Assembly (NCBI RefSeq): GCF_000427885.1 | Contig: NZ_KE386600.1 | Location: 87,434-151,433 of the forward strand | Direction: 5' to 3' | DNA length: 64,000 bases | Source of the DNA: Glycomyces tenuis DSM 44171 | Lineage (GTDB): Bacteria; Actinomycetota; Actinomycetes; Mycobacteriales; Micromonosporaceae | In this document: positions 1 through 7,880 of the stretch, in pieces | How positions within the stretch are numbered: the first letter of the stretch is position 1 | Layout of the letters: every line of letters starts with the position of its first letter | Position numbers and translations under genes: made by a program | Notes under the pieces: generated by a model | Told to the model about the DNA's origin: nothing | The model's database searches: none | The model's input: the letters and a program-made list of their open reading frames with translations, nothing else

Positions 1-3000
1 TCTTCCTGGCGGCCGAAGACGCCGGCGACGTGCGGGAGCTCCTCGATGCCGCGCAGCGTGCCGCCGCCGAAGTCGAGGCAGTAGAACTGCACCTCGCGCG
101 GGGTGTGCGTCAGCGCCAGCGAGCCGATCATGGTCCGCAGCATCGTCGACTTGCCCGACTGGGCCCCGCCGACGATCGCCGTATTGCCCTGCGCGCCGGA
201 GAGGTCGACGATGAACGGACTGCGTCGCTGCTCGAACGGCCGGTCCTCGTCGCCGAGTACGGCATTGAGCTCCCCGTTGAGCGCGAAGCCCATTATCGGT
301 CTCAGGCCCCGGACCGGGTCGACCTCCATCCGCGGGAGCAACTGGTCGAGCGTGGGCGGCTCGTCCAGCGGCGGCAGCCACACCTGGTGGGCCGGGCGGC
401 CCACCCCGACGGACCTCGAGACCAGGACGTCCAGTTCGTTCGGTGGCGGCGATTGAAGATCATTCCGGTCGGTGATCGCGCCGCCGACGTAGGCGGCGCG
501 GAAGCGCACCAGGTCCTCGGTGCCGACCTTGAGATAGCCGTGGCCCGGCTGCTGCGGCAGCTCGTAGGCCGCGCCGGAGCCGATGACGGTGCGCGACTCC
601 TGCGCCGAGAAGGTCCGCAGCGCCACCCGGTAGGACAGGAAGGTGTCCAGGCCCTTGAGCTTGCCCTCCTCGAGACGCTGCGAGGCCAGCAGCATGTGCA
701 CGCCGATCGAGCGGCCGATACGGCCGATCTGGAGGAACAGGTTGATGAACTCGGGCTTGGCCACGAGCATCTCGGAGAACTCGTCGGCGATGACCAGCAG
801 CGTCGGCATCGGATCGAGCGGCTGCCCCGCGGCGCGGGCCCGCTCGTACTCCCACCGGTTGGTGAAGTTCCCGGCGCGGCGCAGCTCTTCTTGGCGCCGC
901 ACCAGCTCGCCTCCGAGGGCATCGGCCATGCGGTCGACCAGTTCGATCTCGTCGGCCAGGTTCGTGATGACCGCCGAGACGTGCGGCAACTTGTCGAGCG
1001 AAGCGAAGGTCGCGCCGCCCTTGAAGTCGACGAAGACGAAGTTGAGCTCCTCGGAGGAGTGCGTGGCGGCGAGAGCGCCGACGATGGTGCGCAGCACCTC
1101 CGACTTGCCGGAGCCGGTGGCGCCGATGAGCAGGCCGTGCGGGCCCATGCCGCCGACGGCGGCCTCCTTGAAGTCGATGCCGACGATCGACCCGTCCGCG
1201 CCCAGTCCGATCGGGGCCTTCAGGTAGTCCTCGATCGGCTTCTCACGCCAATGACTGCGCGGCGTGAACGTATCCACTCCGAATCCCAGGATCGCGCCGA
1301 GGCCGACGGACTGGTCGAGCGGACCGACCCGCTCCGGAACCGGCTCGCTCACAGAGGCACCAGAGGGCTCGGCATCCGGCCAGGGGACGAACTCCGGCGG
1401 TTCGACCTCCGCCCAGCACCGCGAGACCAGATCGACGATCTCCGAGGCGCCGTCGGTGAAGGGCTGATCGTCGGCCGAGTCCTCTTTGAGGAACGGCTGC
1501 GACACCCGGAACCGCGTGCGGCCCGACAGCGCCCAGCCCGGTTCCGACTCCGGAAGGCGCCGCGCCAGATCCGGGTCGATCAGCGAGTGCTCAGGGTCGG
1601 CGAGGTGAAGCTCTACATAGGAGGAGAACAGCTCGCGAAGCCGCTGCGCCAGGTCGTCGGGCCTGCGGGTGGCCACCGCGAGATGCACCCCGAACTCGCG
1701 GCCGACGTTCGCCAGGCTCTCGATCCTGGCCGCGAACTTCGGGATGGCGCCGGCGAAATCGGACCACTGGTCGATGAAGACGACCAGATCCGGATGAGGC
1801 CCTCCCGGGAGGGACACCCGGTGGCTGCGGAAGTGCTCGGCGGAGACCAGGCCGTATTCGCGGAACAGCCGTTTGCGCTGCTTGACGATCTCGTGAGTCC
1901 GCTCCAGCACGGCCATCGCCGACTCGGGTTCGTCGTCGCCGACGACACCCCGCACGTGCGGCAGCCCTTGCAGTGAACCGAGCTTGTTGGCGCCCGATTC
2001 GAGGAACTCGAGCTGAAGCTCGTGCGGGCTGTGCGTCAGAGCGAGGGAGCAGGCGAGGGTGCGCAGCAGGGTGCTCTTGCCGCTGCCCATCCTCCCGACC
2101 GCCAGCAGATGGCCGCCCATCCTGTCCAGGCTCACCGGCATGGTCTCCCCGCGTTCACCGCGCGCCACGACCTGACCGAGAGGCACGATGAGGTGCCCCG
2201 AACCCTCCCAGGAGGTCGCGCGGAGCCCGTGCTCGACGGTCATCTCGAGCTCGCCGGTGAGGCTGCCCAGGCACAAGCGCGAGCCGCTGTCCAGATGGAG
2301 GCGGGGAGCCTTGGACTGCACCCGCGCCAGCGGGATCGGCTCTTCGAGCCGCCCGACCTGCGTGGGCGTCTGGCGCCCGGTGCGCTTCGGCACCTCTCGG
2401 CTGACGTACTCCCACAGGTCCGTCGTGGTGATCACACCGTCGTCGCCGCCGTCGGCCTTGCCGGTGCGCAAGCCGTGCACCACGGTGGAGGTGAAGACCG
2501 ACTGCCCCGGAGAACCGGAGGAATCGACGGCGCCGTCCAGCGCCTCCTGCACGGCGTCGGTCGCGGTGAGGATGAAGACCCCGCGCCCCGAGGCCAGTTC
2601 CTCCAGCTCCCTGCCGATGTCCGGCTGCGGAGCCGCCTTGATCCCGTCCTCGGCGAACAGGCCGGAGTAGCAGCAGTCCAGGAGCACCACGATCGACTCG
2701 GCGTCGCTGTCGGCCATGCACTCCTTGACGAACGACGCCGAGATCGAGGTGGACGCCAGCCCTGAGCCGACATTCGTCTTCGGGACCGCGAAATGCAGTC
2801 GGCGCCGCCTGCTCCGCACGCCGTGCCCGGAGAAGTACAGCAGCACCAGGTCATCGGGGCGAGCCTCGGAGAAGAGCCGTTCGATGGCCTGTTCGACGGT
2901 CGGTTTGGACTCGTTGACCAGGACGTCGTCGTCATCGATCTCGAAACCGCCGATCCGGGAGTCCCTGAGCACTTCGGCGAGCTCGACGGCGTCCGTCTCG

Positions 3001-3071
3001 GGGGAGATCAGTCCGTTGAGGGCAGGGTCGCGGTAACTGTCGTTCGCCACCAGCAGTGCTCGTCGGCTCAT
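1..3071 (-). CDS. Caspase-like peptidase fused to EccC/FtsK-type ATPase (C-terminus beyond window)
   Basis: Reading the minus strand from ATG 3071 gives an uninterrupted frame of 1023 residues that leaves the window at base 1. Residues 1-~240 are a caspase (C14) fold: MSRRALLVANDSY start, catalytic His83 in YFSGHG and Cys134 in LLDCCYSG. Three P-loop modules follow. The first has Walker A GRMGSGKST (~326-334) and a Walker-B-like VVFIDQ. The second has GATGSGKSE (~650) and LLVIADEFSEM, the signature of EccC ATPase 1 of type VII secretion. The third has GGAQSGKST (~968) followed by an FYCLDFGGGTL stretch as in EccC ATPase 2. The N-terminal membrane part of true EccC is absent and the caspase stands in its place. 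The start overlaps the stop of the EACC1-like gene (ATGA). Likely role: an NTP-dependent, proteolytic effector system; this is inference. No esx or other ecc gene is visible. Confidence 0.9.
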   Translation of the reverse strand, partial: MSRRALLVANDSYRDPALNGLISPETDAVELAEVLRDSRIGGFEIDDDDVLVNESKPTVEQAIERLFSEARPDDLVLLYFSGHGVRSRRRRLHFAVPKTNVGSGLASTSISASFVKECMADSDAESIVVLLDCCYSGLFAEDGIKAAPQPDIGRELEELASGRGVFILTATDAVQEALDGAVDSSGSPGQSVFTSTVVHGLRTGKADGGDDGVITTTDLWEYVSREVPKRTGRQTPTQVGRLEEPIPLARVQSKAPRLHLDSGSRLCLGSLTGELEMTVEHGLRATSWEGSGHLIVPLGQVVARGERGETMPVSLDRMGGHLLAVGRMGSGKSTLLRTLACSLALTHSPHELQLEFLESGANKLGSLQGLPHVRGVVGDDEPESAMAVLERTHEIVKQRKRLFREYGLVSAEHFRSHRVSLPGGPHPDLVVFIDQWSDFAGAIPKFAARIESLANVGREFGVHLAVATRRPDDLAQRLRELFSSYVELHLADPEHSLIDPDLARRLPESEPGWALSGRTRFRVSQPFLKEDSADDQPFTDGASEIVDLVSRCWAEVEPPEFVPWPDAEPSGASVSEPVPERVGPLDQSVGLGAILGFGVDTFTPRSHWREKPIEDYLKAPIGLGADGSIVGIDFKEAAVGGMGPHGLLIGATGSGKSEVLRTIVGALAATHSSEELNFVFVDFKGGATFASLDKLPHVSAVITNLADEIELVDRMADALGGELVRRQEELRRAGNFTNRWEYERARAAGQPLDPMPTLLVIADEFSEMLVAKPEFINLFLQIGRIGRSIGVHMLLASQRLEEGKLKGLDTFLSYRVALRTFSAQESRTVIGSGAAYELPQQPGHGYLKVGTEDLVRFRAAYVGGAITDRNDLQSPPPNELDVLVSRSVGVGRPAHQVWLPPLDEPPTLDQLLPRMEVDPVRGLRPIMGFALNGELNAVLGDEDRPFEQRRSPFIVDLSGAQGNTAIVGGAQSGKSTMLRTMIGSLALTHTPREVQFYCLDFGGGTLRGIEELPHVAGVFGRQE

Positions 3072-3448
3072 GCGCCCTCTTCGAGCACCTTGAGGATCTC
3101 GGTGGCTGCCTGCTTGACGTCCTTCGGCGGCAGGCCCTCCATGACGATTTCGCGGTCGGCCCTTCGCACGGTGACCGAACCGGCTGACGACCGTTGCAGA
3201 GCGGCGATCACGACATCGGCGATCGCCTTCAACGCCGCCGCGGACAGCAGGCCCGAGACGACCAAGGTCCCGATCTGGAGGGCCGCACCGGATTTGGCGC
3301 CCTCTGAAGCGGCGGCGGTCTGCGCCGTTCGCACCGACGCCCCTCGCACCGACCGCAGGTCGGCCTCGATCTCACGGCACCAGCGGTCCAGGCTCGATGC
3401 CGATTGCCCGTCGGCCGCGGTCATCGAGATGATCACTTCGTCTGCCAT
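3068..3448 (-). CDS. Small EACC1-like (effector-associated constant component 1) protein
   Basis: A 126-residue protein. ATG 3448 is preceded by a strong AGGAGG ribosome site at normal spacing. The N-terminal half (~1-60) is polar, a hydrophobic stretch (about residues 57-86, around GTLVVSGLLSAAALKAIADV) follows, and the C-terminal third is a short beta/alpha segment. Length, layout and position immediately before a caspase-type effector match the EACC1 family described in predicted bacterial conflict systems. The assignment rests on recognition rather than a search. Its stop overlaps the start of the caspase-EccC gene, so the two are translationally coupled and probably act together. The hydrophobic segment could tether the otherwise soluble ATPase to the membrane. 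Confidence 0.7.
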   Translation of the reverse strand: MADEVIISMTAADGQSASSLDRWCREIEADLRSVRGASVRTAQTAAASEGAKSGAALQIGTLVVSGLLSAAALKAIADVVIAALQRSSAGSVTVRRADREIVMEGLPPKDVKQAATEILKVLEEGA

Positions 3449-3538
3449 CGGCGAAACCTCCTGAAGGGGGACTGCATGCCATTATCACCGACAAGCAGGT
3501 GCGGCGGGTACCGCGGAGGACACTCGCGTGGACGACGA

Positions 3539-3970
3539 CTATGAGCCGCTCGTCCGGGTGACGCGGGCGTAGCCGGCCCGCGTCGCGGCGATACCGGCGA
3601 GCAGTGCCGCGAGCGCGCCGAGCAGTTGGACGCCCTGAGCGGCGGCGACCCCTGCCCCCTCGCCGCCGAACAGGTTCTCGATTCCGGCCGGCGTGGCGGC
3701 GAATCCTATGGTGAAGGCCGCTCCGAGCAGCGCGCCGACGAGCGGTGCCCAGCGCCATGGGGCGAACGCGACGAACAGCGTGCCGATCAGGAGAAAGACG
3801 ATCTCCGAGCGGGAACTGGAATCCGTGTTCTCGCCGCCCGACGGGAGCGCGACCGGGAATTCGACTCCCGACAGCCAGAGGACGGCGACGCCCGCCGCGC
3901 ACAGCAGCAGCCCGCCACAGGCCGCCCATCGGGCGGGGGTCCGGGGCGCTCGAGTTCTCTTCTCAACCAT
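3539..3970 (-). CDS. Four-helix integral membrane protein of unknown function
   Basis: A 143-residue protein not recognised as a named family. After a basic N-terminus (KRTRAPRTPAR) there are four hydrophobic segments at about 17-34, 57-72, 74-93 and 108-128. The 35-56 loop is acidic and Ser-rich and the C-terminus is polar. It lies 90 bp upstream of the EACC1-caspase pair on the same strand, so co-transcription is possible but not shown. The ribosome site before ATG 3970 is weak. Confidence 0.7.
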   Translation of the reverse strand: MVEKRTRAPRTPARWAACGGLLLCAAGVAVLWLSGVEFPVALPSGGENTDSSSRSEIVFLLIGTLFVAFAPWRWAPLVGALLGAAFTIGFAATPAGIENLFGGEGAGVAAAQGVQLLGALAALLAGIAATRAGYARVTRTSGS

Positions 3971-4144
3971 GGGCTTCAGCGTTGTGCGCCCGTGCCGCTA
4001 TTCCCGGATACGCGTTCTGACGGATGCCGGTGCTCGCCCGCTGGTCCGGCAGGCCCGCCGTCCGGCGGCGCCTTCGCCGAGCCGTTCGACGCCGCACTCG
4101 AACGCGAAGCCCCGCAATGGGCATTCGCGAACGCTCGGGCGCCG

Positions 4145-5293
4145 TCAGCTCCCCTGCCCGGCGGGAGAACGCAGAACAGAGGTGACCGGCTCGCCTTGTC
4201 CGCAGTGCCGACATGGAGCGCGCCGACGCAAATGGTAGGCGTAGGCGGCGGCGCCCAGAGCGGGGCCCCACAATGGCCACAGCACCATTGGGCCCGTGAT
4301 CCCCCACGCCTGAGTGTCGATGCCGTCGAGCAGCAGCGAGCGGACCTCGCCGACGCCCGCCGCGGTGATGAAGACCGAGACGATCGCCGCCGGAATCAGC
4401 GCGAACGACGGCGGCACCGGTCGTCCGGCCGCGAACCAGATCCACCGCGGGAAGACCTCGCCCCACCGCCGGACCAGCCCCACGGTGAGGACCGCGCCGC
4501 CGATCGCCATCGAGGCCATCAGCAGATCGCCGACGATCACCCCGGAGCCCTCCATCTCGTCATAGAACTCCTGTGGAATCCCCAGCGGGCTGCCAGCGGC
4601 CATCGCGAGCCTGGAGAGCGCGTAGACGGCGGGAACACCGGCGGCCACGGCCACGGCCCACCGGCCCCAACGCAGAGCCTGCCGCGGGGCGGTCCACCGC
4701 GCGACCGTCCCGTCGCGGCCGCAGTTCGCACAGGCCTGTCCGGTGCGCCGCCCGTAGGCGAGCGCGGCCAAGCCCCACAGCAGACCGCCTCCCACCATGA
4801 CGAGCAGATGCAGCCGCGGCCACGGAAAGAAGTCGGCGACGCTGCCCCCTCCGGGCACCCCCGTGAACACGAACACCGGAGCGACCAGTATCCGGGTGAC
4901 CAGCATCAGCAGCCGGAGATCGGTGACCACCACGGTCAGCGTCAGCGCCGCCGCCCATGCGAAGGCCATCACCGCCATTCGGGCGAGACCGCGGCCGACC
5001 GCCTTGGCCATCACGACCCCCACGGCGGCGCCGAGCAGCCCGAGGAGGGCGATCACCGGTGCCGTGGTCTCCACGTCGGCGCCGGCCAGAATCGAGTAGT
5101 CGGCCTCCGGGTCGTTTTCGCGCCCGAACGGAAAACCGGCACCTCCGAGCGCCCAGTAGAGGCCGAGCGCGCCGTAGGCCAGCGACCAGGCGGCCGCCGC
5201 GTGGGCGGACCACCGCGGCCAGCCCGACCGCCAGGCCGGCGATCGCTCCCCGCGATGCTTCGCGCTCCCGTCGTGAACCGCACTTCTCCGCAT
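4145..5293 (-). CDS. Polytopic membrane protein with two CxxC pairs, unknown function
   Basis: About 382 residues with roughly eight to nine hydrophobic segments. There are two short Cys motifs: CANCGRDG in a middle loop and CRHCGQGE near the C-terminus. Both resemble small zinc-ribbon half sites facing the same side of the membrane. ATG 5293 (MRRSAVHDG) is chosen because the hydrophobic pattern begins soon after. The frame stays open upstream to about 5491, but that extension is Arg/Ser-rich and has no clear ribosome site. No enzymatic motif is visible and no function is proposed. Confidence 0.65.
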   Translation of the reverse strand: MRRSAVHDGSAKHRGERSPAWRSGWPRWSAHAAAAWSLAYGALGLYWALGGAGFPFGRENDPEADYSILAGADVETTAPVIALLGLLGAAVGVVMAKAVGRGLARMAVMAFAWAAALTLTVVVTDLRLLMLVTRILVAPVFVFTGVPGGGSVADFFPWPRLHLLVMVGGGLLWGLAALAYGRRTGQACANCGRDGTVARWTAPRQALRWGRWAVAVAAGVPAVYALSRLAMAAGSPLGIPQEFYDEMEGSGVIVGDLLMASMAIGGAVLTVGLVRRWGEVFPRWIWFAAGRPVPPSFALIPAAIVSVFITAAGVGEVRSLLLDGIDTQAWGITGPMVLWPLWGPALGAAAYAYHLRRRAPCRHCGQGEPVTSVLRSPAGQGS

Positions 5294-5611
5294 GCCACAG
5301 GCCTCCGTCGCCGAGTCCGCGCCCGTTCTCCGCGGGAGAACCGCGGACGATCCGTCGTTCGATCGCTCCAGCTTCGACCCGCCGGACCGCCGCGCGGTCA
5401 CCCTCGTGAGCGAACCGGCTCCCCTGCGCGGGTGATTCGCGAGCCCTTGCCGGCGCAGCGGCTGTTCGACGGGGAGGAAAGCGCCGTTCAAGCCCGACCG
5501 TCGCGCGGTCTCAGGTCACGATCCGGCCCTCGGCGGGGGAGGAGGCCGCGCCGTCAGGCCGTCGACTCGGCGGTCGCCGCGGTCAGTTCGGCGCCGTGCG
5601 ATCCTAGAGGC
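5294..5611. other. Gene-poor stretch of about 318 bp
   Basis: This lies between divergent genes. The frame of the upstream membrane protein stays open through most of it, but it looks non-coding (basic, low-complexity translation). It must hold the promoters of both neighbours; no clear box is visible. Confidence 0.4.
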
Positions 5612-5884
5612 ATGTGTCGCAGCATTCAAACCCTGTTCAACCTCGAACCGCCCGCCACGAGCGACGAAGTCGCCGCGGCGGCGCTCCAGTACGTCCGCAA
5701 GGTCAGCGGCTCGTCGAAGCCGTCGCAGGCCAACCAGGAGGCCTTCGATCGGGCGGTGGCCGCGGTCGCCGCGGCCACCCAGGAGCTGTTGGACTCCCTG
5801 GTGACCAAGGCGCCGCCGCGCGACCGGGAGGTCGAGGCGGCCAAGGCGAAGGCGCGCGCGGCCGAGCGCTACGGCAAGGGGTGA
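5612..5884 (+). CDS. DUF2277 family protein
   Basis: A 90-residue protein starting MCRSIQTLFNLEPPATSDE and ending in a helical, Ala/Lys/Arg-rich tail. The MCR(S/N)I..LFN.EPPAT opening and the KVSG...KPS..N..AF core are the hallmark of DUF2277, a small conserved actinobacterial family of unknown function. Length equals the family norm. It stands alone, with a 90-bp polar region on each side. The much longer open frame upstream in the same phase (3626 onward) is a shadow of the minus-strand genes. Confidence 0.85.
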   Translation: MCRSIQTLFNLEPPATSDEVAAAALQYVRKVSGSSKPSQANQEAFDRAVAAVAAATQELLDSLVTKAPPRDREVEAAKAKARAAERYGKG

Positions 5885-6092
5885 CGCCGCCGACCGTCGT
5901 GGTCCGCGACCGGCCGATCGAGACGGCGGCGGGGTTCGCCGGACGGCCATGACCGTCCGCGAAGGGGAGCTCGGCGGGCTGCCCGGTTGCGGTCGCGTCG
6001 GCCTGTGAGGCGCATGTGCAGTCCCGTTGCGCAGCGGTACCCGTACCATCAAGTCCGTGAGACTCCCTCAAATTCGGGTGGGCTCGTCCGCG

Positions 6093-7772
6093 ATGAACGC
6101 CTCGGAAGACGGCGAATCCGGTATCCGATACCGCGCCCGCCCCTTCGTGTGCGGAGCGATCGGAAACTGGACTCCGCCGCTGGTCGCGGGATTGACCGAG
6201 CACGCCCCGACGGCCCTCTCCGCCTTCGTCGGGCGGGACGACTTCGTCCTGTTCGGTTCCGGTCGCACCGACCGGTGGCGAGCGACCGGCAGTGTCGGAC
6301 ACCGCTGGGGAGCCCTTGCGAGCGGACCTCCTCCGCGCCATTGGCGCGACGCCTCCGAGGGGTGGATGTCGGCCGGTGCCGAGATCAACGAGGCGTACGT
6401 CGCCCTCCACGCCGACGCACTGGGGATGCAGGACCTCTACTACCGCCGGATCGGTGACGCGGTCTACTTCGCCGGCCGGATGGAACCGCTGGTCGACATG
6501 GACGATGCGCGGCTCGGCATCAACTGGGGAGCCTGGGCCTCGACCCTGGCGCTCACCGCCCCCATCGGCGAGGACACGCCGTTCGCGGAGATCCGCCGCC
6601 TCCGGGCCGCCAACGCCTGGGTCCTGCGCGACGGCAGGCTGTCACTGGAGTCGTTCGAGCCCTCGTGGATGGCCGAGGAGCTCGATCCCGCCTTCGGGGC
6701 CGCGGACGCGGTCGACGCGGTGGCGGGCTCGCTGCGGTCCACCAGGCGGACCGTCATCGCCCTCAGCGGCGGTTGGGACTCGCGACTGCTCGGCATTCTG
6801 GCGCGGCGGCGGCATTCGCGCATGCGGGCCTGGACCACCAGCCCCGATGACGGCCGAGACCACGACGTCGAATACGCCGGACCGGTGGCCGAGGCTCTGG
6901 GCATGAAGCATCATGTGCTGATTCCCGACGCGGGCGCGTGGGTGAGCGAACACGCGGCCGTCCGTCGCCGGGTCGAGTTCCAGACGGTCCACCACACCTG
7001 GCTCATGCCGCTGGCCAGGGCACTGCACCGCGACGGCGCCCCGCTGCTGGACGGTCTCGCGGGCGACGTTCTGTTCAAGGCCTCGTTCGTCTCGGACGCG
7101 CTGGTCGACGAGCGTGATCCCGAGCTCCAGCGGCAGTGGTTGTGGGAAGGGCTCGAGGACGGCCGGCTCCGGGCCGACGACCTGCTCCGCCCGGCGGTCG
7201 CGGATTCGTTCATCGACATCAACCGGGACGCGTTCAAAGCCGCCGTGGCGCCCTTCGCGGGGCATTCCGCGGCCGTGACGCTCGGCAAGCTGCACACGCG
7301 CGCCGCCCGTTCGATCGCATCGTCGCCGTTGTGGGTCCTGGGGCCCGAGATCAATGTCGAGCTGCCGTTCCTGCATCCCGACGTCCTGAAGGCCGCGGTG
7401 CGCGTCCCCTTGAGTTCCAAGGTGAACGGCGAGTTCTATCGCCGCATGGTCGAAGCCGCCGACCCGCGGATCGCGGCCCTGCCCTCGACCAATGACGGCC
7501 GGCCGCTCGCTCCCGCCGGAGCGCGACGTCAGACCAGCCCCGAGAGCCTCAAGGTGCTCACCGACCACGTCCGCTCCTGTGAGATCGTCATGGGCCTGTT
7601 CTCACCGGAAGGCCGGGAGGCAATGCTCGACGCGGCCCTCCGGGGCCCGGGGAGTGCCAGGAGGAGGAAGTTCAAGATGTTGACGTGGGCGAGCCTGTTC
7701 GCGGACTGGCTGCAGCACTACCGATCGAAGCTGGTGCTCGAGGACTTCCCCATGGACCGCGCCGCGCGTTGA
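6093..7772 (+). CDS. Asparagine-synthetase-like protein (AMP-forming PP-loop domain)
   Basis: About 559 residues from ATG 6093; in-frame GTG 6057 and TTG 6027 are alternative starts. The N-terminal ~200 residues resemble a degenerate glutaminase (Ntn) fold, for example DALGMQDLYYRRIGDAVYF, but no N-terminal catalytic Cys follows any candidate start. The second half carries the ATP-binding PP-loop as ALSGGWDSRLLG, then the LDGLAGDVLF segment and the Glu/Asp-rich helical end typical of Asn_synthase. Proteins of this kind activate a carboxylate with ATP for amide, lactam or macrolactam formation. The substrate is unknown, because no peptide precursor or assembly-line gene lies nearby. Ammonia rather than glutamine is the likely donor if it is active. 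Confidence 0.85.
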   Translation: MNASEDGESGIRYRARPFVCGAIGNWTPPLVAGLTEHAPTALSAFVGRDDFVLFGSGRTDRWRATGSVGHRWGALASGPPPRHWRDASEGWMSAGAEINEAYVALHADALGMQDLYYRRIGDAVYFAGRMEPLVDMDDARLGINWGAWASTLALTAPIGEDTPFAEIRRLRAANAWVLRDGRLSLESFEPSWMAEELDPAFGAADAVDAVAGSLRSTRRTVIALSGGWDSRLLGILARRRHSRMRAWTTSPDDGRDHDVEYAGPVAEALGMKHHVLIPDAGAWVSEHAAVRRRVEFQTVHHTWLMPLARALHRDGAPLLDGLAGDVLFKASFVSDALVDERDPELQRQWLWEGLEDGRLRADDLLRPAVADSFIDINRDAFKAAVAPFAGHSAAVTLGKLHTRAARSIASSPLWVLGPEINVELPFLHPDVLKAAVRVPLSSKVNGEFYRRMVEAADPRIAALPSTNDGRPLAPAGARRQTSPESLKVLTDHVRSCEIVMGLFSPEGREAMLDAALRGPGSARRRKFKMLTWASLFADWLQHYRSKLVLEDFPMDRAAR

Positions 7773-7822
7773 GTCGCGCCCGATACCGCCTTGCCCGGGC
7801 ACGGGACCGGCGCGACTCCCAT

Positions 7823-7851
7823 GGCCCCGCCCGAGCGCCTCAGGCGGGGCC
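7823..7851. terminator. Bidirectional hairpin between convergent genes
   Basis: Perfect 9-bp stem GGCCCCGCC/GGCGGGGCC with an 11-nt loop, placed between the stops of the Asn-synthetase-like gene (+) and the Cys-rich membrane protein gene (-). Confidence 0.65.
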
Positions 7852-7880
7852 GACGCGTCCCGAAACGACCACCGCCGGGG

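Noticed and set aside
30-1976. Long plus-strand open frame (648 codons)
   Set aside because: It is the antisense shadow of the caspase-EccC gene; its translation is Arg/Gly/Asp-rich without any domain, while the minus frame has clear catalytic motifs.
3626-5611. Long plus-strand open frame joined in phase to the DUF2277 gene
   Set aside because: The translation before MCRSIQTLF is low-complexity and lies antisense to membrane-protein genes; only 5612-5884 is coding.
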